Source: Hormiphora californensis
Taxonomy: Eukaryota > Ctenophora > Tentaculata > Cydippida > Pleurobrachiidae
Length of the DNA stretch: 64,000 nt
Assembly (NCBI GenBank): GCA_020137815.1
Contig: CM035350.1
Location: 911,011 to 975,010, forward strand
Direction: 5' to 3'
Both the position numbers and the translations under genes were made by a program. Positions within the stretch are counted from its first letter, which is position 1, and each line of letters starts with the position of its first letter. The notes beneath the pieces are model-generated. The model ran no database searches and was not told where the DNA came from. It worked only from the letters and a program-made list of their open reading frames with translations. This document shows, piece by piece, positions 1-14,818 of the stretch.

Positions 1-384
1 TAGGCAGCTTCATCTCTTCAGGGGATGCTTCCCTCTCTACTACCCAGAACCAAAGAGCCCTGAGATCAGTTGGATGGAGGATGTAGATGCGAGGATCAAC
101 ATGGCTGTCAAGGTAGGAGACATGTGTAATAGCTCTTATTATCCCATCCTACCCGTCATAAATTCTCCCTACATTATCATTGTTATTCCTTCTTAGCCAC
201 TACCCCTCCCTAACACCCACTATTTCTCTCCCACCAGGCGGCTGGTAATATGGGAGCACTGGTAAAGGACTCCAAGATTGTCACGGTGACAGGGTGGAAG
301 ACTGGTGCTGGCTCTACCAACACTGTCCGAACCCTAACTGTGGATGAAAAGGGAGAGATCGTCACCAAATACTACCAGAAATAG
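1..384 (+). CDS. PKM: pyruvate kinase, C-terminal end (partial)
   Basis: This is the 3' end of a pyruvate kinase gene, which converts phosphoenolpyruvate and ADP to pyruvate and ATP in the last step of glycolysis. Two exons are visible, 1-112 and 238-384, joined by a 125-bp GT-AG intron. The translation begins with RQLHLFRGCFP, then has SWMEDVDARINMAVK, and across the junction reads VTVTGWKTGAGSTNT, matching the C-terminal regulatory domain of animal pyruvate kinases (RGIFP, EDVDLRV and LTGWRPGSG in mammals). The frame stays open across the splice and ends YYQK-stop at 382-384. The rest of the gene lies left of the window. The symbol is by family only; the PKM/PKLR split is a vertebrate event. 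Confidence 0.93.
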
Positions 385-682
385 ACACCCCCTGTCTGAA
401 CCAGCCCGGACCCTTGTTTTGAAAGTAAAAACAGACTTGTAAACTGTTCATATTTTGATGCATTAGTATTTCCTACATACTGTAGAATGCATGACCTTTT
501 TCCTGTTTATTAAGGAAGTCTAATATATTTATTTTTCGGCGATTTAGATTCTTATGAAATCCTTTGATTTTTTTTGTTGTACCATGTACATAATTTATTT
601 GTTGTCCTGTGTTATAAAATGATATTGTTTCTTTCCTCTACCATCCCTCTAAATAACACCCCCACTCCCTCTCTCTAGCTCC

Positions 683-1621
683 ATGTCCAACACTAGAGAA
701 ACAGAGTTCCTGAGACTACAAGAGGAGAGGTTAACAGCTCTAGAGAAGAAGAAGGCAGACAGAAAGGACGCCAACCACTCCTACGATCTGATAGTAGCAT
801 TCCAGGAGAAGTTCAACACTCTAAAAGCAGCTATAGATGCAGATCTGGGCAGCTTGCCAGGACTTGGTAGTGATGTGGATAAGAGGGAGAGGTTGAGTGG
901 GGTACAGGTCCAGGCTGGTGAGCTACAGACTCTACTAAATGAGTCGATGACCTTCCTTACTGCACACTGAGATAAGAAGGGGTCAGGATGGGGTCACATG
1001 CAGTACATGATGCTATAGCCAGGGCTCAACAAGAGTGTCTACCAAGAAGAAGTTTGCATTTGGAGGAGGCAAGAAGAAGAAGACCACTGCACCACCTCCA
1101 CCAGCCCCTGTAGTAGTGGCCGCTGTAGAGGGGGACAGGTTCGCTAAGTATAGTGGGGATGTAGTGGTAACTGATAGGACTAGTGAGACTCTACACATAT
1201 CACGTGACCAGACTACTGGTAAGGATGTATTGCTGAGGAACCTATCATCTTGTACAGTCCATATACCTGGTGTATTAGGTACACTACACTGTACCTAACT
1301 GCACTGACTGTACCTTTATTATTGGTGTTATTAGTGGGTCCCTGTTTCTAGAGAGATGTTCCAATTCTACATTCACTGTCACATGTCAACAGGCCCGTAT
1401 CCATACTACACATGACGCTACCTTCCATATCCATGTCACCAGCAAGGCTATAATAGAGGACTGTAAGGGGTTGAGGTTTGGAGAGAGAAAGGAAGGGAGG
1501 GTATGAGGGGTATCTAGAGGACTTGAAGTCGTCAGGTCTGGGGGACAATAACAACTGGAGTGATGTTGATGATTTTAATTGGCTGAACAAGGAACAATCA
1601 CCTAACTGGACTACAATTTGA
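683..1621 (+). CDS. TBCC: tubulin-binding cofactor C, frame broken in this copy
   Basis: TBCC is the GTPase-activating cofactor that completes alpha/beta-tubulin folding in the cytosol. The gene looks intronless. An N-terminal helical segment (MSNTRETEFLRLQEERL, then LLNESMTFLTAH) is followed by a KKKFAF segment and the beta-helical TBCC domain. That domain includes CQQARIH, which holds the arginine-finger position known from human TBCC, and ends DDFNWLNKEQSPNW. Protein similarity runs through all three frames. At least five frame changes are needed: at or just before the TGA at 968-970, near 992-1010, near 1030-1037, at or before the TAA at 1296-1298, and at or before the TGA at 1504-1506. 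Four are +1 and one (near 1030) is -1. With no other stops and good conservation between breaks, assembly indels are likelier than a decayed pseudogene. A short AG-preceded leader at 676-682 hints at a 5' UTR intron. Confidence 0.85.
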
Positions 1622-1982
1622 TAGATCATGTGTTTTTGTATTTGTGTAACCGAGATTTGTACAGTGTGTCTTTGTATATCAACCCCCCTTTTTTCATTTA
1701 TGCAGTGTAAGGAATTATATGCCAGCGTGTATGATTTTACTTAATCAGGGGTTCCTACGGGGCAATGTATGCTTGCCACCTAGATAACGGGACAATTCTG
1801 CAACATTACCTTCACGACTAGCAGAGAATGTGTTGCGCGCTGGTGCAAGAGCGCAATTTCAACACGCCCATGGACGTACTGCGTGTACCGGTGGAGGTCT
1901 GCGGGTCCTTCCAGAACCACCTGTCACTTCTTGCATGTTGGTTTGTAACTCCCTTCCCTTTTAGCAATGTTAACAGTATGAT

Positions 1983-3725
1983 ATGGGTATTGGATCATGT
2001 CCTATCTGTACGGAGCCCCTGAAGGATGGAGTAGTGGCAACTAAATGTGGCCATGTATTCCACGAACTATGTGTCGCTACCTGGCTAGCTAATAACAGAC
2101 AGTGTCCAACATGCCGAGCTACTGCCTCTACCTAGGTCCCTTCTCAAGCTGTTCCTGGCCTCTAATGACGACTCAATGGTAGTGCACATCCCAGAGGATG
2201 ATGGCAGAGGGTCTCAAGATAAAGGGGTCGAGTTAGAGAAATGCAGGAAGGTGATCACCAAACTGAAGAACAGGGAGGAAGATATGAAGGCCACTATATC
2301 AGTATTAAAGGGTGAGGCTGAGGAGAACAGCAAAGCAGCTGATGCTCTAACACAGAACTACTCCTTGGTACAACACAACTTAAAGAAGGCTAAGACTACC
2401 ATCAGCAACCTCAATATGAAGATGAAGTACATGAGTGCAGATGTGGAGGAGAGAAAGAAGTTGGAGGAGAGGTGTGTGAGGTTAGAGAGAGAGGTGAAGG
2501 GGTTGAAGGGACTACAGGTTATACTGGAGGGGAGTGCTGAGGATGTAGAAGATCTGGTGAGGACTACAGGAGATGCAGAGTCACTAGCTCTATACGTTAA
2601 TGGTACATTCATGTGTGTAGTTGTCATTGGCATACTAGGATCATTAGCATTGTGTAAATTGTGATACTCTTTGTGTGCCCTATAAACCAAATAACCTTCT
2701 TCAAAACACACACACACTGTTAATGTAATGTTCATTTCGTGATCTTTCCCTCTTCTTCCCCGGACTACCCCTTTTAACGCCCTTCTATCATCCCCAGGAC
2801 TAAAGCGAGACTACGCCAAGTTGCAGAGAGCCAAGGCAGAGGAACAAGCCCAAACAGAGGCACTACAGAGAAAGTTGAGTTATTCCCGACTGACTGTCAC
2901 TAAGATTCAGCAGGAATTGTCGGAGTTGAAGAGAGAGAAAGCCATGGTGGAGGGAGATCTGTCCCTCGCAGAAAGGAGGAATGAGTCACTCTGCAAGAAA
3001 ATAGGAGCTTACGAGGATAAATCTGTTTGTGAAAACTCTAACCTTCTCAATGGTAATTACTCAACCCCCCCCCCCTCCTTTCAGACTCTTCGTCCCCTCT
3101 AACCTTTGTCCTCTCTAGAATTTATTTATATAATTTGCCCCTTTTTCACATTTTCTAACCCTCTAGTGACGAAGCCAGGTTCGCGTAAGTCCTTTGAGAC
3201 CCCTGTACATTTAAACAAGAGACAGAGGAAAGAACATTCCACACCAATGGATGCAGATGACAGCTTCTCTTCCATTACACGTTAGTTCCCCACCACTCAT
3301 CATAGCCTTAGTTAACTGTTATTTTGTCACCAGTATAATTATACTTCTTTCTCTCCCTAGGTTCGCTAGAGAATGAGTTAATCAGGTTCACTTACCTTTG
3401 TTCCCCCATGTAATAATTTCACTACTTATTAGGTTCGCTAGAGAATGAGTTATCTCGAGACGATGAGTTGGATCGGATAGCAGCAGAACTAGGGGTAGAT
3501 ATCGACCTAGCCAACTCACCCAAAACAACCCTGCCCTCATCATCTTCACAGCAACACAGACCCAAGGACAATTTGTTTTCCCGAGAGGGATTTGATGGGT
3601 TTGGGGGCCGGGGTAAGGTACCAAAACCACCACCTGCCTCACGGTCAATGTTTGCTAAACAGACTAACAAACAGAGCACATTGGCAAAGAAGGTGACTCT
3701 CAATAATATGTTCAGAAAGTATTGA
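1983..3725 (+). CDS. TRAIP: TRAIP-like RING E3 ubiquitin ligase
   Basis: TRAIP is a replisome-associated E3 ligase involved in removing CMG helicase and repairing DNA crosslinks. The likely start is ATG 1983 (MGIGSCPICTEPL). The RING-H2 finger has CPIC, CGHVFHELC and CPTC. A long coiled coil follows, and near the C-terminus lies FDGFGGRGK, matching FDGLGGRTK of human TRAIP. Exons: 1983-2602, 2798-3052, 3167-3280 and 3433-3725. All junctions keep frame. One +1 break occurs between the RING and the coiled coil: the frame after CRATAST meets TAG at 2133-2135, and the homologous SLLKLFLASNDDS continues one base later. The last acceptor and 20 following bases are duplicated at 3359-3380. The final residues NNMFRKY resemble the basic end of a PCNA-interacting tail, but no clean PIP box is visible. 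Confidence 0.85.
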
Positions 3726-3928
3726 CATTTCTATTTTAAGCCCTGTTTTTTATCCTTGTTATCATTTTGTTATCTGTGTATTATATTGCGATTGAATTTT
3801 ATCCCACGCGGCTAGTCTACAATATTTATCGTGTATTATTCCAATCCTTACATCCCAATACCCATCTGTAACTACATCCCAATACCCGATTCCCCTCTTC
3901 TAACACCCCTCTCTCAATATAGCAAGTC

Positions 3929-4935
3929 ATGGGTATTGACATCAACCATAAACATGACAGGAAGGTCCACCGAACTGAACCAGTCTCCCAGAATGTCTAC
4001 ATCAGGCTGCTGGTGAAGCTTTACAGGTTCCTCGCTCGACGAACCAACGGCAAATTCAACCAGGTAACAATCCTCTACCAACATCCCCATTACAGTGCAG
4101 TTAGACTGAGAACTATATTGATAACAAGACTTTACCCCTCGACATCACTTCAATTTCAACACTCTTTCCCCTCGGCATCACTGACATTCCCCCTCCCAGG
4201 TGATCCTGAAGAGGCTGTTTATGTCCCGACAGAACAGGCCTGCTGTCTCCCTGGCCCGTGTTGCTCGTCAGATGAAGGCCAAGAGCAGGGCTGGCAAGAC
4301 TGTCGTGATTGTGGGTACTGTTACTGATGACAAGAGGATCTTTGAGGTCAGTGTTACAGTTAGTGGCGTCATAGCAACATAGCCTACTTGTTACCATAGC
4401 AACAGATTCTACTTGTTACCATAGCAACAACACTAAATGTCTCTCCCCAGGTTCCCAACCTGAAGGTGTGCGCTCTGAGGTTCACAGAGGGAGCCAGGAC
4501 CAGGATCATGAAGGCTGGTGGTAGCTGCATTACCTTTGAGCAGCTCGCTGTTGAGGCCCCTCTCGGCCAGAACACGGTGGTCCTTCAGGTAGCGTATAGA
4601 GCACTGTGTGGTCCTCCTCCTGGATGATAGGAGACCCGGTGCGAGTCCTTCGGGGCGAACGAGATACAGCCTCTAGAGCTGCTTCACACACACACACAAT
4701 ACACCTCTCTCTCTGCCTCACACTCTTCTTGCTTGATGTGTGCAATGACCCCTGCAGCCCTCATCACCAAACACCCCACTCTTGTTTACAGGGCAGCAGG
4801 ACTTCTAGAGAGACCAACAGGCACTTTGGAGCACCCGGACTACCCAACTCCCACGCCAAGCCCTTCGTGCGAGAGAAGAGCAGGAACCACGAGATGGCTC
4901 GAGGCCGAAGGAAGACTTGCGGATACAAGAAATAA
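3929..4935 (+). CDS. RPL18: 60S ribosomal protein eL18
   Basis: This is a structural protein of the large cytosolic ribosomal subunit. Four coding exons, 3929-4063, 4200-4346, 4451-4588 and 4792-4935, give an uninterrupted 187-residue protein; human RPL18 has 188. Diagnostic stretches are [54 protein letters not shown] and the basic end [12 protein letters not shown]. All introns have GT-AG ends. The ATG follows an AG eight bases upstream (tatag-caagtc), consistent with a 5' UTR intron, common in ribosomal protein genes. This gene is a clean internal control for sequence quality next to the frame-broken TBCC and TRAIP. Confidence 0.97.
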
Positions 4936-5106
4936 GTTATTGAACTTAAACGTCTTTTTACTTCAATGAGATATCGTGTTTTTAATAACTAATGAACAGC
5001 AGCCCTCCCCTACTTTCTCTCTCCACAATCTCTTGTTAACTGAGGGAAGCGCTGCTAGTGTTACACGGAAACGATGCGGTGGACGGAATGAAAAATGGGA
5101 CGGAAT

Positions 5107-5757
5107 CTGTCTTGTATGGTGTATTGTACACTGTCTTGTATGGTGTATTGTACACTGTCTTGTATGGTGTATTGTACACTGTCTTGTATCGTGTATTGTA
5201 CACTGTCTTGTATGGTGTATTGTACACTGTCTTGTATCGTGTATTGTACACTGTCTTGTATCGTGTATTGTACACGGCCTTGTATCGTGTATTGTACACT
5301 GTCTTGTATCGTGTATTGTACACTGTCTTGTATCGTGTATTGTACAATGTCTTGTATCGTGTATTGTACACTGTCTTGTATCGTGTATTGTACACTGTCA
5401 TGTATCGTGTAGAATGTAGTGTACACTGTCTTGTATCGTGTATTGTACACGGCCTTGTATCGTGTATTGTACACTGTCTTGTATCGTGTATTGTACACTG
5501 TCTTGTATCGTGTATTGTACACGGCCTTGTATCGTGTATTGTACACTGTCTTGTATGGTGTATTGTACACTGTCTTGTATCGTGTAGTGTACACTGTCTT
5601 GTACGGTGTATTGTACACTGTCTTGTATCGTGTATTGTACACTGTCTTGTATGGTGTATTGTACACTGTCTTGTATCATGTATTGTACACTGTCTTGTAT
5701 CGTGTATTGTACACTGTCTTGTATCGTGTATTGTACACTGTCTTGTATCATGTACTA
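5107..5757 (+). repeat. 24-bp minisatellite, about 27 copies
   Basis: A 24-base unit (tgtcttgtatggtgtattg plus tacac) repeats head to tail for about 650 bp. Variants alternate tatgg, tatcg and tatca in the middle, with occasional acggcct. Because 24 is a multiple of three and the unit lacks stops in several frames, long artificial ORFs run through it on both strands (for example 5058-5975 plus and 5036-5854 minus). They show only the 8-residue repeat periodicity, so I do not call them genes. One interruption at 5409-5418 (tagaatgtag) divides two blocks. Confidence 0.95.
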
Positions 5758-5865
5758 TAGTACAATTTGTACACTTCAAAGGCACACTTTGGATGGTTTG
5801 GAATAACATAAATATATCCTGTGCAACAGCCATATATCTTACAATCTTTGTCATAAAAACACATA

Positions 5866-6770
5866 TTAGGGTGATCCATAAAGATTTGCACTTAAGGCCC
5901 TTCCTGGTCGCATGTGATGTTGGGGACCAAAAATTTTTACAGGATCTTTTAGATTGGACAATTTTGGATTCCTAAGACCATACATGAAGTTCAGAACGGG
6001 TTTCACTGGATGGGTGAGCGACCATGTCTAACCTCCAGTTGTGTTGCGATCTACGTGCCAAAAATCAGGTGGTGGTATTAGCCTTATGCAAGCCGTTAAA
6101 TGATTCCGGTAGGCCCAAGACTCTTTGTGGGTGAATAATGACCCCTTCTAAAGACATTTGAGCAAAAATTATGTCTAATCGGTTTTCGCACTCGATTTTG
6201 GGGGCTATTTTTAGAATTCGGTCAAAAACCCATTTTTTCACTTTGAAAGGCTGTCGCCATGGACCAGATGGGTAGTTTGTCATTATTTGAGGCTTAAATT
6301 GAGGTTTAGACTCTGCTGAACACGATCCTAAAGTTATCTGATGGTTTTGAACATCTTAGGTGACCTGAAATTCGAGTTTGAAAAAATCGCTCAAAAACGG
6401 GCGATTTTTCATGGATTTTTGTGTCATAATTGTTGCGATTTGTTGTCCTCCACTGAAATTCTGACACTTTTTCTGCCAAAAACCGGTTGTTTGAGATGTC
6501 AACTGATACAGTGGACTACTTCAGGACCAAAAAAATTCGTTTGCTTATCTTTGTGGTTGCTTTTCGACCACTTTTTGGGTAAGTGAGACGGCACCATGAC
6601 CTATGACCATAAAATTCTTTACAGCGTTAGCACAAAATTTTTCCAGATCGCTAAAATGGTCGTTATGAGACCCAATTTCCATCAGGAACAAGGTCCTGTA
6701 AAAATTATATGGCTCCGATGAGCACAAAGCTTTAAAAAATGCTAGTGCAAATCATTATGGATCACCCTAA
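5866..6770. mobile_element. mariner-type non-autonomous element with TA target duplication
   Basis: The left end TTAGGGTGATCCATAAAGA is matched in reverse complement by the right end ending GGATCACCCTAA. The inverted repeats are about 28 bp with one or two mismatches, and TA is duplicated at 5864-5865 and 6771-6772. TA target sites and a GGTGNNCCATAA-like terminus are typical of the Tc1/mariner superfamily. The 905-bp interior has no transposase-sized ORF, so the element is non-autonomous. Confidence 0.85.
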
Positions 6771-6814
6771 TAAATTAGAAAGTGCGTAAATGTTTGAAAA
6801 GTGTTTGTATCTCG

Positions 6815-8486
6815 TTATAGGACCTCAGCGAGTGAAAGTGCTTCCTTCGCTTCATTCAGTAGCTCTGTGTATGAATTGTCAATCATTTCCCTAGAGAACT
6901 CGTCAACTTTCAAATCTGCTACCACCTTGATATCACCGTGCTTGTTTACCTGCACCTGTGAGGGAGGGAAGGGTTGTACAGATACTTGACAATTGTAGTT
7001 GTACTTCCCCTTCCTCGATTCTGATCGAATGGGGGAGGGTAGGGCAAAAGCTACAAAATAAAGTATACTAAACTACACCGACATGCCGCGTAGTTCTCTT
7101 ACTGGGAGTGAGTAGAAGACCCCCTTGGCTATTCCATAACTTCCATCACTAGGTACAGCCATGCTAACAAACTGTCCAACTGGGGTTCCCCGTGTCCAGT
7201 ATTTGAGGTGGTCTGCAATGGCCTTCCCAGTCGACATGGTGGTCATCCCTCGTCTCTGCATGATCTCTGCATACCTTGTCCTGACACTCTAATTAGGGAG
7301 GAAAGTGTTAGATAATTTAGGACGAGTTTGAGCACGGTACATTGGAGGGAGGCAGTTCCCTCACCCTGTTAATCGACTACCCAACATCCCCTCCCCCATT
7401 TGGCCCCTAAAATTACCTTAATCATCGTATCCCGGGCCCATTCCTTTGAGACCAGATCAGCAGCAGGGCGGACCACCTCGTCAATTTTATGGACAATAGC
7501 GTGAGAGATATCGGGGTACATAGTGGCAGAGTGGTTTCCCCAGACAACAACATTGGTCACCTCGTCAGTGGTCGCACCTATCTTTGGGGCCAACTGGGGA
7601 GAGAGAGAATGGGTTAATTCCTCGGCCACTTTGTTAGGTCACTAAAGGCCATTGGGAGAAATGATGTGATTGTTCCACACAGTGGGTGACACAGCATCTC
7701 ACCTAGCAAGTCACAACTCGGGGAACAGAGAGCCAGGGGGCATTCTCGAAAAACAGGTGGCCATGGGTACCTGGGCAAGGGTGCGGTTGTGGTCCAACAT
7801 GCTCAGACCAGTAAACTGTTTTCTAGGGATGGAGGGAGCATATTCCATACAAACAAGAGCATTTGTATTACTGGGGTTAGCCACTACCAGCACCTTAATA
7901 CTCCTCTTCCCAAACTTCTCCAGAGTCTCCCCAGTCTCTTTGAAGATCCTAACATTGGCCTTCAGCAGGTCCTTTCTTTCCATACCAGGTAGGTGGGGAA
8001 CTGAGGCAATCAGGACTGCTACATCAGCCCCAGATAGAGCCTCCTTCATTGAGGTAGTGACTACACACTTGTCTACCACGTGACTAGCCATGTCCTCTAT
8101 CTCCATAGCAACACCCTCCATCGCTTCCATGCTCTGTTCGATGTCGAGGAGGTGGAGAACTAGGAGTTGCTCGTGCCCAAACACATCCCCTTTCGCTAGG
8201 GACTGGATCAGGGAGTAGGCGATACGTCCTGCTGCCCCCGTGATGCATATCGTAATGGCTGCCAACTGAAAAGAGGGAAAGTTTTAGGCATTTTTAAATC
8301 AAATGGGCGAGTTTTGTGAAACTGAAAGGGGCAGTAAAATACGCTAAAAAGTGGGTGGTTTTTGGAGGCCCTGCCGACTGCCGAGGTCGTATGAGATTAT
8401 ATGAGTTGGTGTTTGTTTTTGACATTGACAACTTCCAATTAGATTACCTTGCGGCGTTTATCTTCGCAGTGGTGAGAATCACTCAT
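6815..8486 (-). CDS. MDH1: cytosolic malate dehydrogenase
   Basis: This enzyme oxidises malate to oxaloacetate with NAD+ in the cytosol, as part of the malate-aspartate shuttle. Five exons are read on the minus strand: 8448-8486 ([13 protein letters not shown]), 7771-8265, 7417-7593, 7103-7288 and 6815-6955, giving 345 residues without breaks. The NAD-binding loop [11 protein letters not shown], the substrate-binding [10 protein letters not shown], the catalytic LDHNR and the active-site histidine in [11 protein letters not shown] are all present. There is no mitochondrial presequence, and the sequence follows MDH1 rather than MDH2. The short first exon is inferred from its in-frame ATG and a GTAATC donor that restores the frame to [10 protein letters not shown]. 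The gene converges on eL18, with the minisatellite and the MITE between them. Confidence 0.95.
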
Positions 8487-10875
<2,389 letters not shown>

Positions 10876-13800
10876 CTAAAAAAGGTCGGTTGACGATATA
10901 TCGAAAATGTCCAAGAGAGTCTCTTCCTGTCCCATAGAGAAGAAGTAATCGTGATCCATAGGTGTGGGGGAGATGGGGAACAGGGGCCGCAAATCTGAGG
11001 GGGGAACAAGATTAGAACAACTGAGTGATAGGTGGTGTTTGACAGGGTCTTTGTAGGACTTGATCTACCGATTACCGAACCCACACAATGTAGGACTTCC
11101 TAGCTACCGTTCCCGCCTTCTTACCTTCTTTCTTGCATTCCCCTGTGTACGGGTCTGAAAGGAAGGGATGGTTAGTATCAGGAACTAGGGGGCTATAGCC
11201 TCATGACTGAGTGGTAACGTTTGTCCGTGTGTCTTGCGTGTCCCAGTGTGGAGGTGCACTGCAAGTCGAGTCGGGAAAGTTTGAAAAATACTTTCGCCCG
11301 ACTGACACTGCATGGTTATGGCACAGGGACCAGGCTTCGCGCGTTACAGCAAGCACTGTTCGCGCGCCAGTTTCAAACACTGTGATTGGTCGGGGAGAAG
11401 GGAGAGCGGCAGGACCCGGGTTGCAGTTGTATTGAACAGGAGGGGGGGGGGGGTGTACCATCAATTTAACCTATCATCTTTCGGCAACACACGCACACAC
11501 ATAGGATATACACACAGACATTGGTACAGCATCGGTAGCCTTTTATACGCGCAATATCTTGGAGAGAGAGGGGGAGAGAGAAGAGAAATAGAGAGGGGAA
11601 AGGGAGCTCTACACCTACGTATGAGAAATAACATCACTATATCATGTATATAGGAAGGTATAGTTTACCTGGGAATGTTTTAGGTCGGTTTGTTGTTGAG
11701 TCTGTGAAAACATCCTTGGTGACATCCATGACAGTAGCTGCTCCACTTCGCTTCCTCTTTCTTCCATCCTGAGAGGGAGGAAGGGGTATTATGACATACA
11801 TGGTTTCTGGCAATACATCATTGTATTTTAACAATTCTACTGAAACAAAACAACAAGACCAGCTGTCAAAATACAATTTCATACAGTAAGTTCATCTGTC
11901 CGTATTGACTGTTCATTCATTGTGTACAAAATACTATGTCTATACAGTGACAACATCGACACACAGACATACAAAGATCGGAGACAAACACACAGACAAA
12001 CACTACATACTGACAAACATACAGACACACACACACACTACATACTGACAAACACACAGACAACAGAACATACAAATACACATGTACCTGTTCCTCGTTC
12101 CCACACATTTTATCAAAGGGTGCAGCTCCTTTAGTGATCCCCTCAGGGGGTGGTATCCATGGGGGACCCCGGGGTCCAGGCCTCTTCTCCGGACAGTGCT
12201 CATTATAAAACCTCCGAGGTGACAGGGAGGTCTTGTGGCCGTTAATTATATTAGGATCAATGTCTTGGAAGACAAAGCTGGTGTGAGATACAGGGGAGGA
12301 AGGGATAACAGTTTTCTTATTTCGCCGCACAGTTCCTGGTGATGAGGTGGGAAGGGTGGTGGTGGTAGTGGGGCGTTCTTTGTTCTTTGTAGCGCTGCCA
12401 GCAGGGGCTGCTGGGGTAGACCGGGTTGAGCTGGTGGAGGGCTGGTAATTGATATTCCCATGTTTCATAGTAGCCCTGATGTTGTCTGTTACAGGGACCT
12501 TCTCAGGGGGTCCTGCAGTGCTGCTGGTCGAGGGGTGGGCTGGTGCTGCAGTAGGGGGTCTGGTGTCGAGGGGCTTGGTATCCATAGATCGGGTAGAGAG
12601 TTGTTGTGGGATACCCGTTTGGTTTAACACCCACACTTGAATTGGTGACGAACTGAGGAGGAGGAGGGGTTAGGAAGTAGAAAACAAGATGAAAACAAAC
12701 TGGACAAACAACTCATGAAATGAAGGGGGCTATAGAGGAACTACAATTATTGTACAATCAAATAATGTTTACCTGTCCATGTGACAATGCCATGACACCA
12801 TGTGATCCTTCTGAAACAGTGAGATTGTAGGGGTTAGTGAAGGATAACTTGTGTAATGCGTGTGTAAAAAAGAAGTTTTAATATTTGTTCTATTCACCTG
12901 CTGCATATAATTTTTCGTACCTACATATATCGCTACACTAATAATCTAGGAATCACTAAACATCCAATATACTATTGTTATCCCTGACAGTTTACTTGCT
13001 TGTTAATATTTTGTAGCACTGCGTGTTATATTCACCCCCTTCTTTCTCAAATCTCTCCTCACCTTTACACACATACTGTCCCTCCCTCCTACACACATAT
13101 ATTCCCAACAGCTGGTGCCGGAATATATCTAGCCCGCAGCTTCCACTGTAACACATATTGAATCAGGGCCGAGCTATGATGATTTTAAATCAGGGCCGAG
13201 CTATGATGATTTCAAATCGTGGTCTAGTTCACAAGTTTCAATTGAGGTCGAGCTATTCTGACAAATTATACATTCCACCCACAGCTATGGTAAAGGGGGT
13301 CAGGGTAGAGGTGTGTGAAACATGCCTCAATGATCCTCCAGTCACCATATAACTGTTCACTACACGCACTGTGTACAAGTGTGCCAGCACATCAGTTTTC
13401 TATCTTTTCTCCAGTTTCTATCCCTCTTCTCTCTTCCATTTTCTATCCCTTTTCTCTCTTCCATTTTCTATCCCTCTTCTCTCTTCCATTTTCTATCCCT
13501 CTTCTCTCTTCCATTTTCTATCCCTCTTCTCTCTTCCATTTTCTATCCCTTTTCTCTCTTCCATTTTCCTTCTTCTCTCTTCCATTTTCTATCCCTCTTC
13601 TCTCTTCCATTTTCCTTCTTCTCTCTATCACTGTTCTCTCTTCCATTTTCTATCTCTCTATCACTGTTCTCTCTTCCATTTTCTATCCCTCTTCTCTCTT
13701 CCATTTTCTATCCCCCTTCTCTCTTCCATTTTCCTTCTTCTCTCTTCCGTTTTCTATCTCTCTATCACTGTTCTCTCTTCCATTTTCCTTCTTTCTCGGT

Positions 13801-14214
13801 GTGGTGGCGGGGCCAATTTCACCATGTAAATATGTTTTGCGGGCAGCGTACACACAAGTTGTTCACATGTGTACTTCCGGGTTAACTATAAAACATTACT
13901 CTCTCTCTATCTACCCAGTTTCTCTCTCTTTCTCTCCCACTCTCTCTCCATCTACCCTGCTTCTCTCTCACTTCCTTTCATTGTTTCTTCCCACCCCGCT
14001 TACACGCTCCTCCCCTATACGATAGAAGGCACGCACTCACTCTAATCCCTCTCCCGCTCTCCCTCTCTAACCCTCTCTCCCTCCCTCACTAAACTGAACT
14101 AGACACGCCACACGGAAATCAAGTTGCCCCTGAATTGCACCTCTTAGGGTTAGAAGGGGGAAGAAGGGAGGGAGTAAGGAAGAGAGAGGGAAGAGAGATA
14201 GAGAGAGGGGAAAA

Positions 14215-14251
<37 letters not shown>

Positions 14252-14258
14252 TAGAGAT

Positions 14259-14339
<81 letters not shown>

Positions 14340-14780
14340 TAGAGGGGGGGGGTGAGGCTGTCAACTGGTGACTGGTTAACCAAGTAGAGAGTTACACAAA
14401 TTTAGGAATGTGACACTATGCAACACTTTGTAAAACTTCGTATAAATAGTACCCAGCAGTGTAATATACGCCATTCTCTCTCTTATTCAGCTTTATCCAT
14501 GATGGCCCTCATGTCCTTTCCAGTTCTCTCTCTTTCCCTCTTTTTCCCTCTTTCTCTCTCTATCTCTCTCTCCTTACACACATGCAACACAAGTGTGTGG
14601 ATATAACGCACAGACCAACAGACTGCCACATGAGTATAACACCGCGAGCTTCTCACTCTCTCTCGGTAGACTCTCAGCACCAACCAGGAAGCCAAAACAC
14701 TCCTCTCTCCCTCACACACACACACGCTTGATACACACATGCACTCGCTCTCTCTGTATCTCCTCGCGTTCCTCTCTCTT

Positions 14781-14818
<38 letters not shown>

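Noticed and set aside
966..2140. Programmed +1 frameshifting at in-frame stop codons (skip of T at TGA, TAA, TAG), as in Euplotes
   Set aside because: Several breaks can be placed exactly at a stop, but any +1 insertion can be read that way. In Gal3ST (LDESLVLL), BBOF1 (LHMKESEEL) and TBCC the better alignment puts the extra base upstream of the stop. Some breaks are -1, and several sit in homopolymers, so recoding is not supported.
5036..5975. Long ORFs on both strands (up to 305 codons)
   Set aside because: They are the translation of a 24-bp tandem repeat in different frames; no non-repetitive coding signal.
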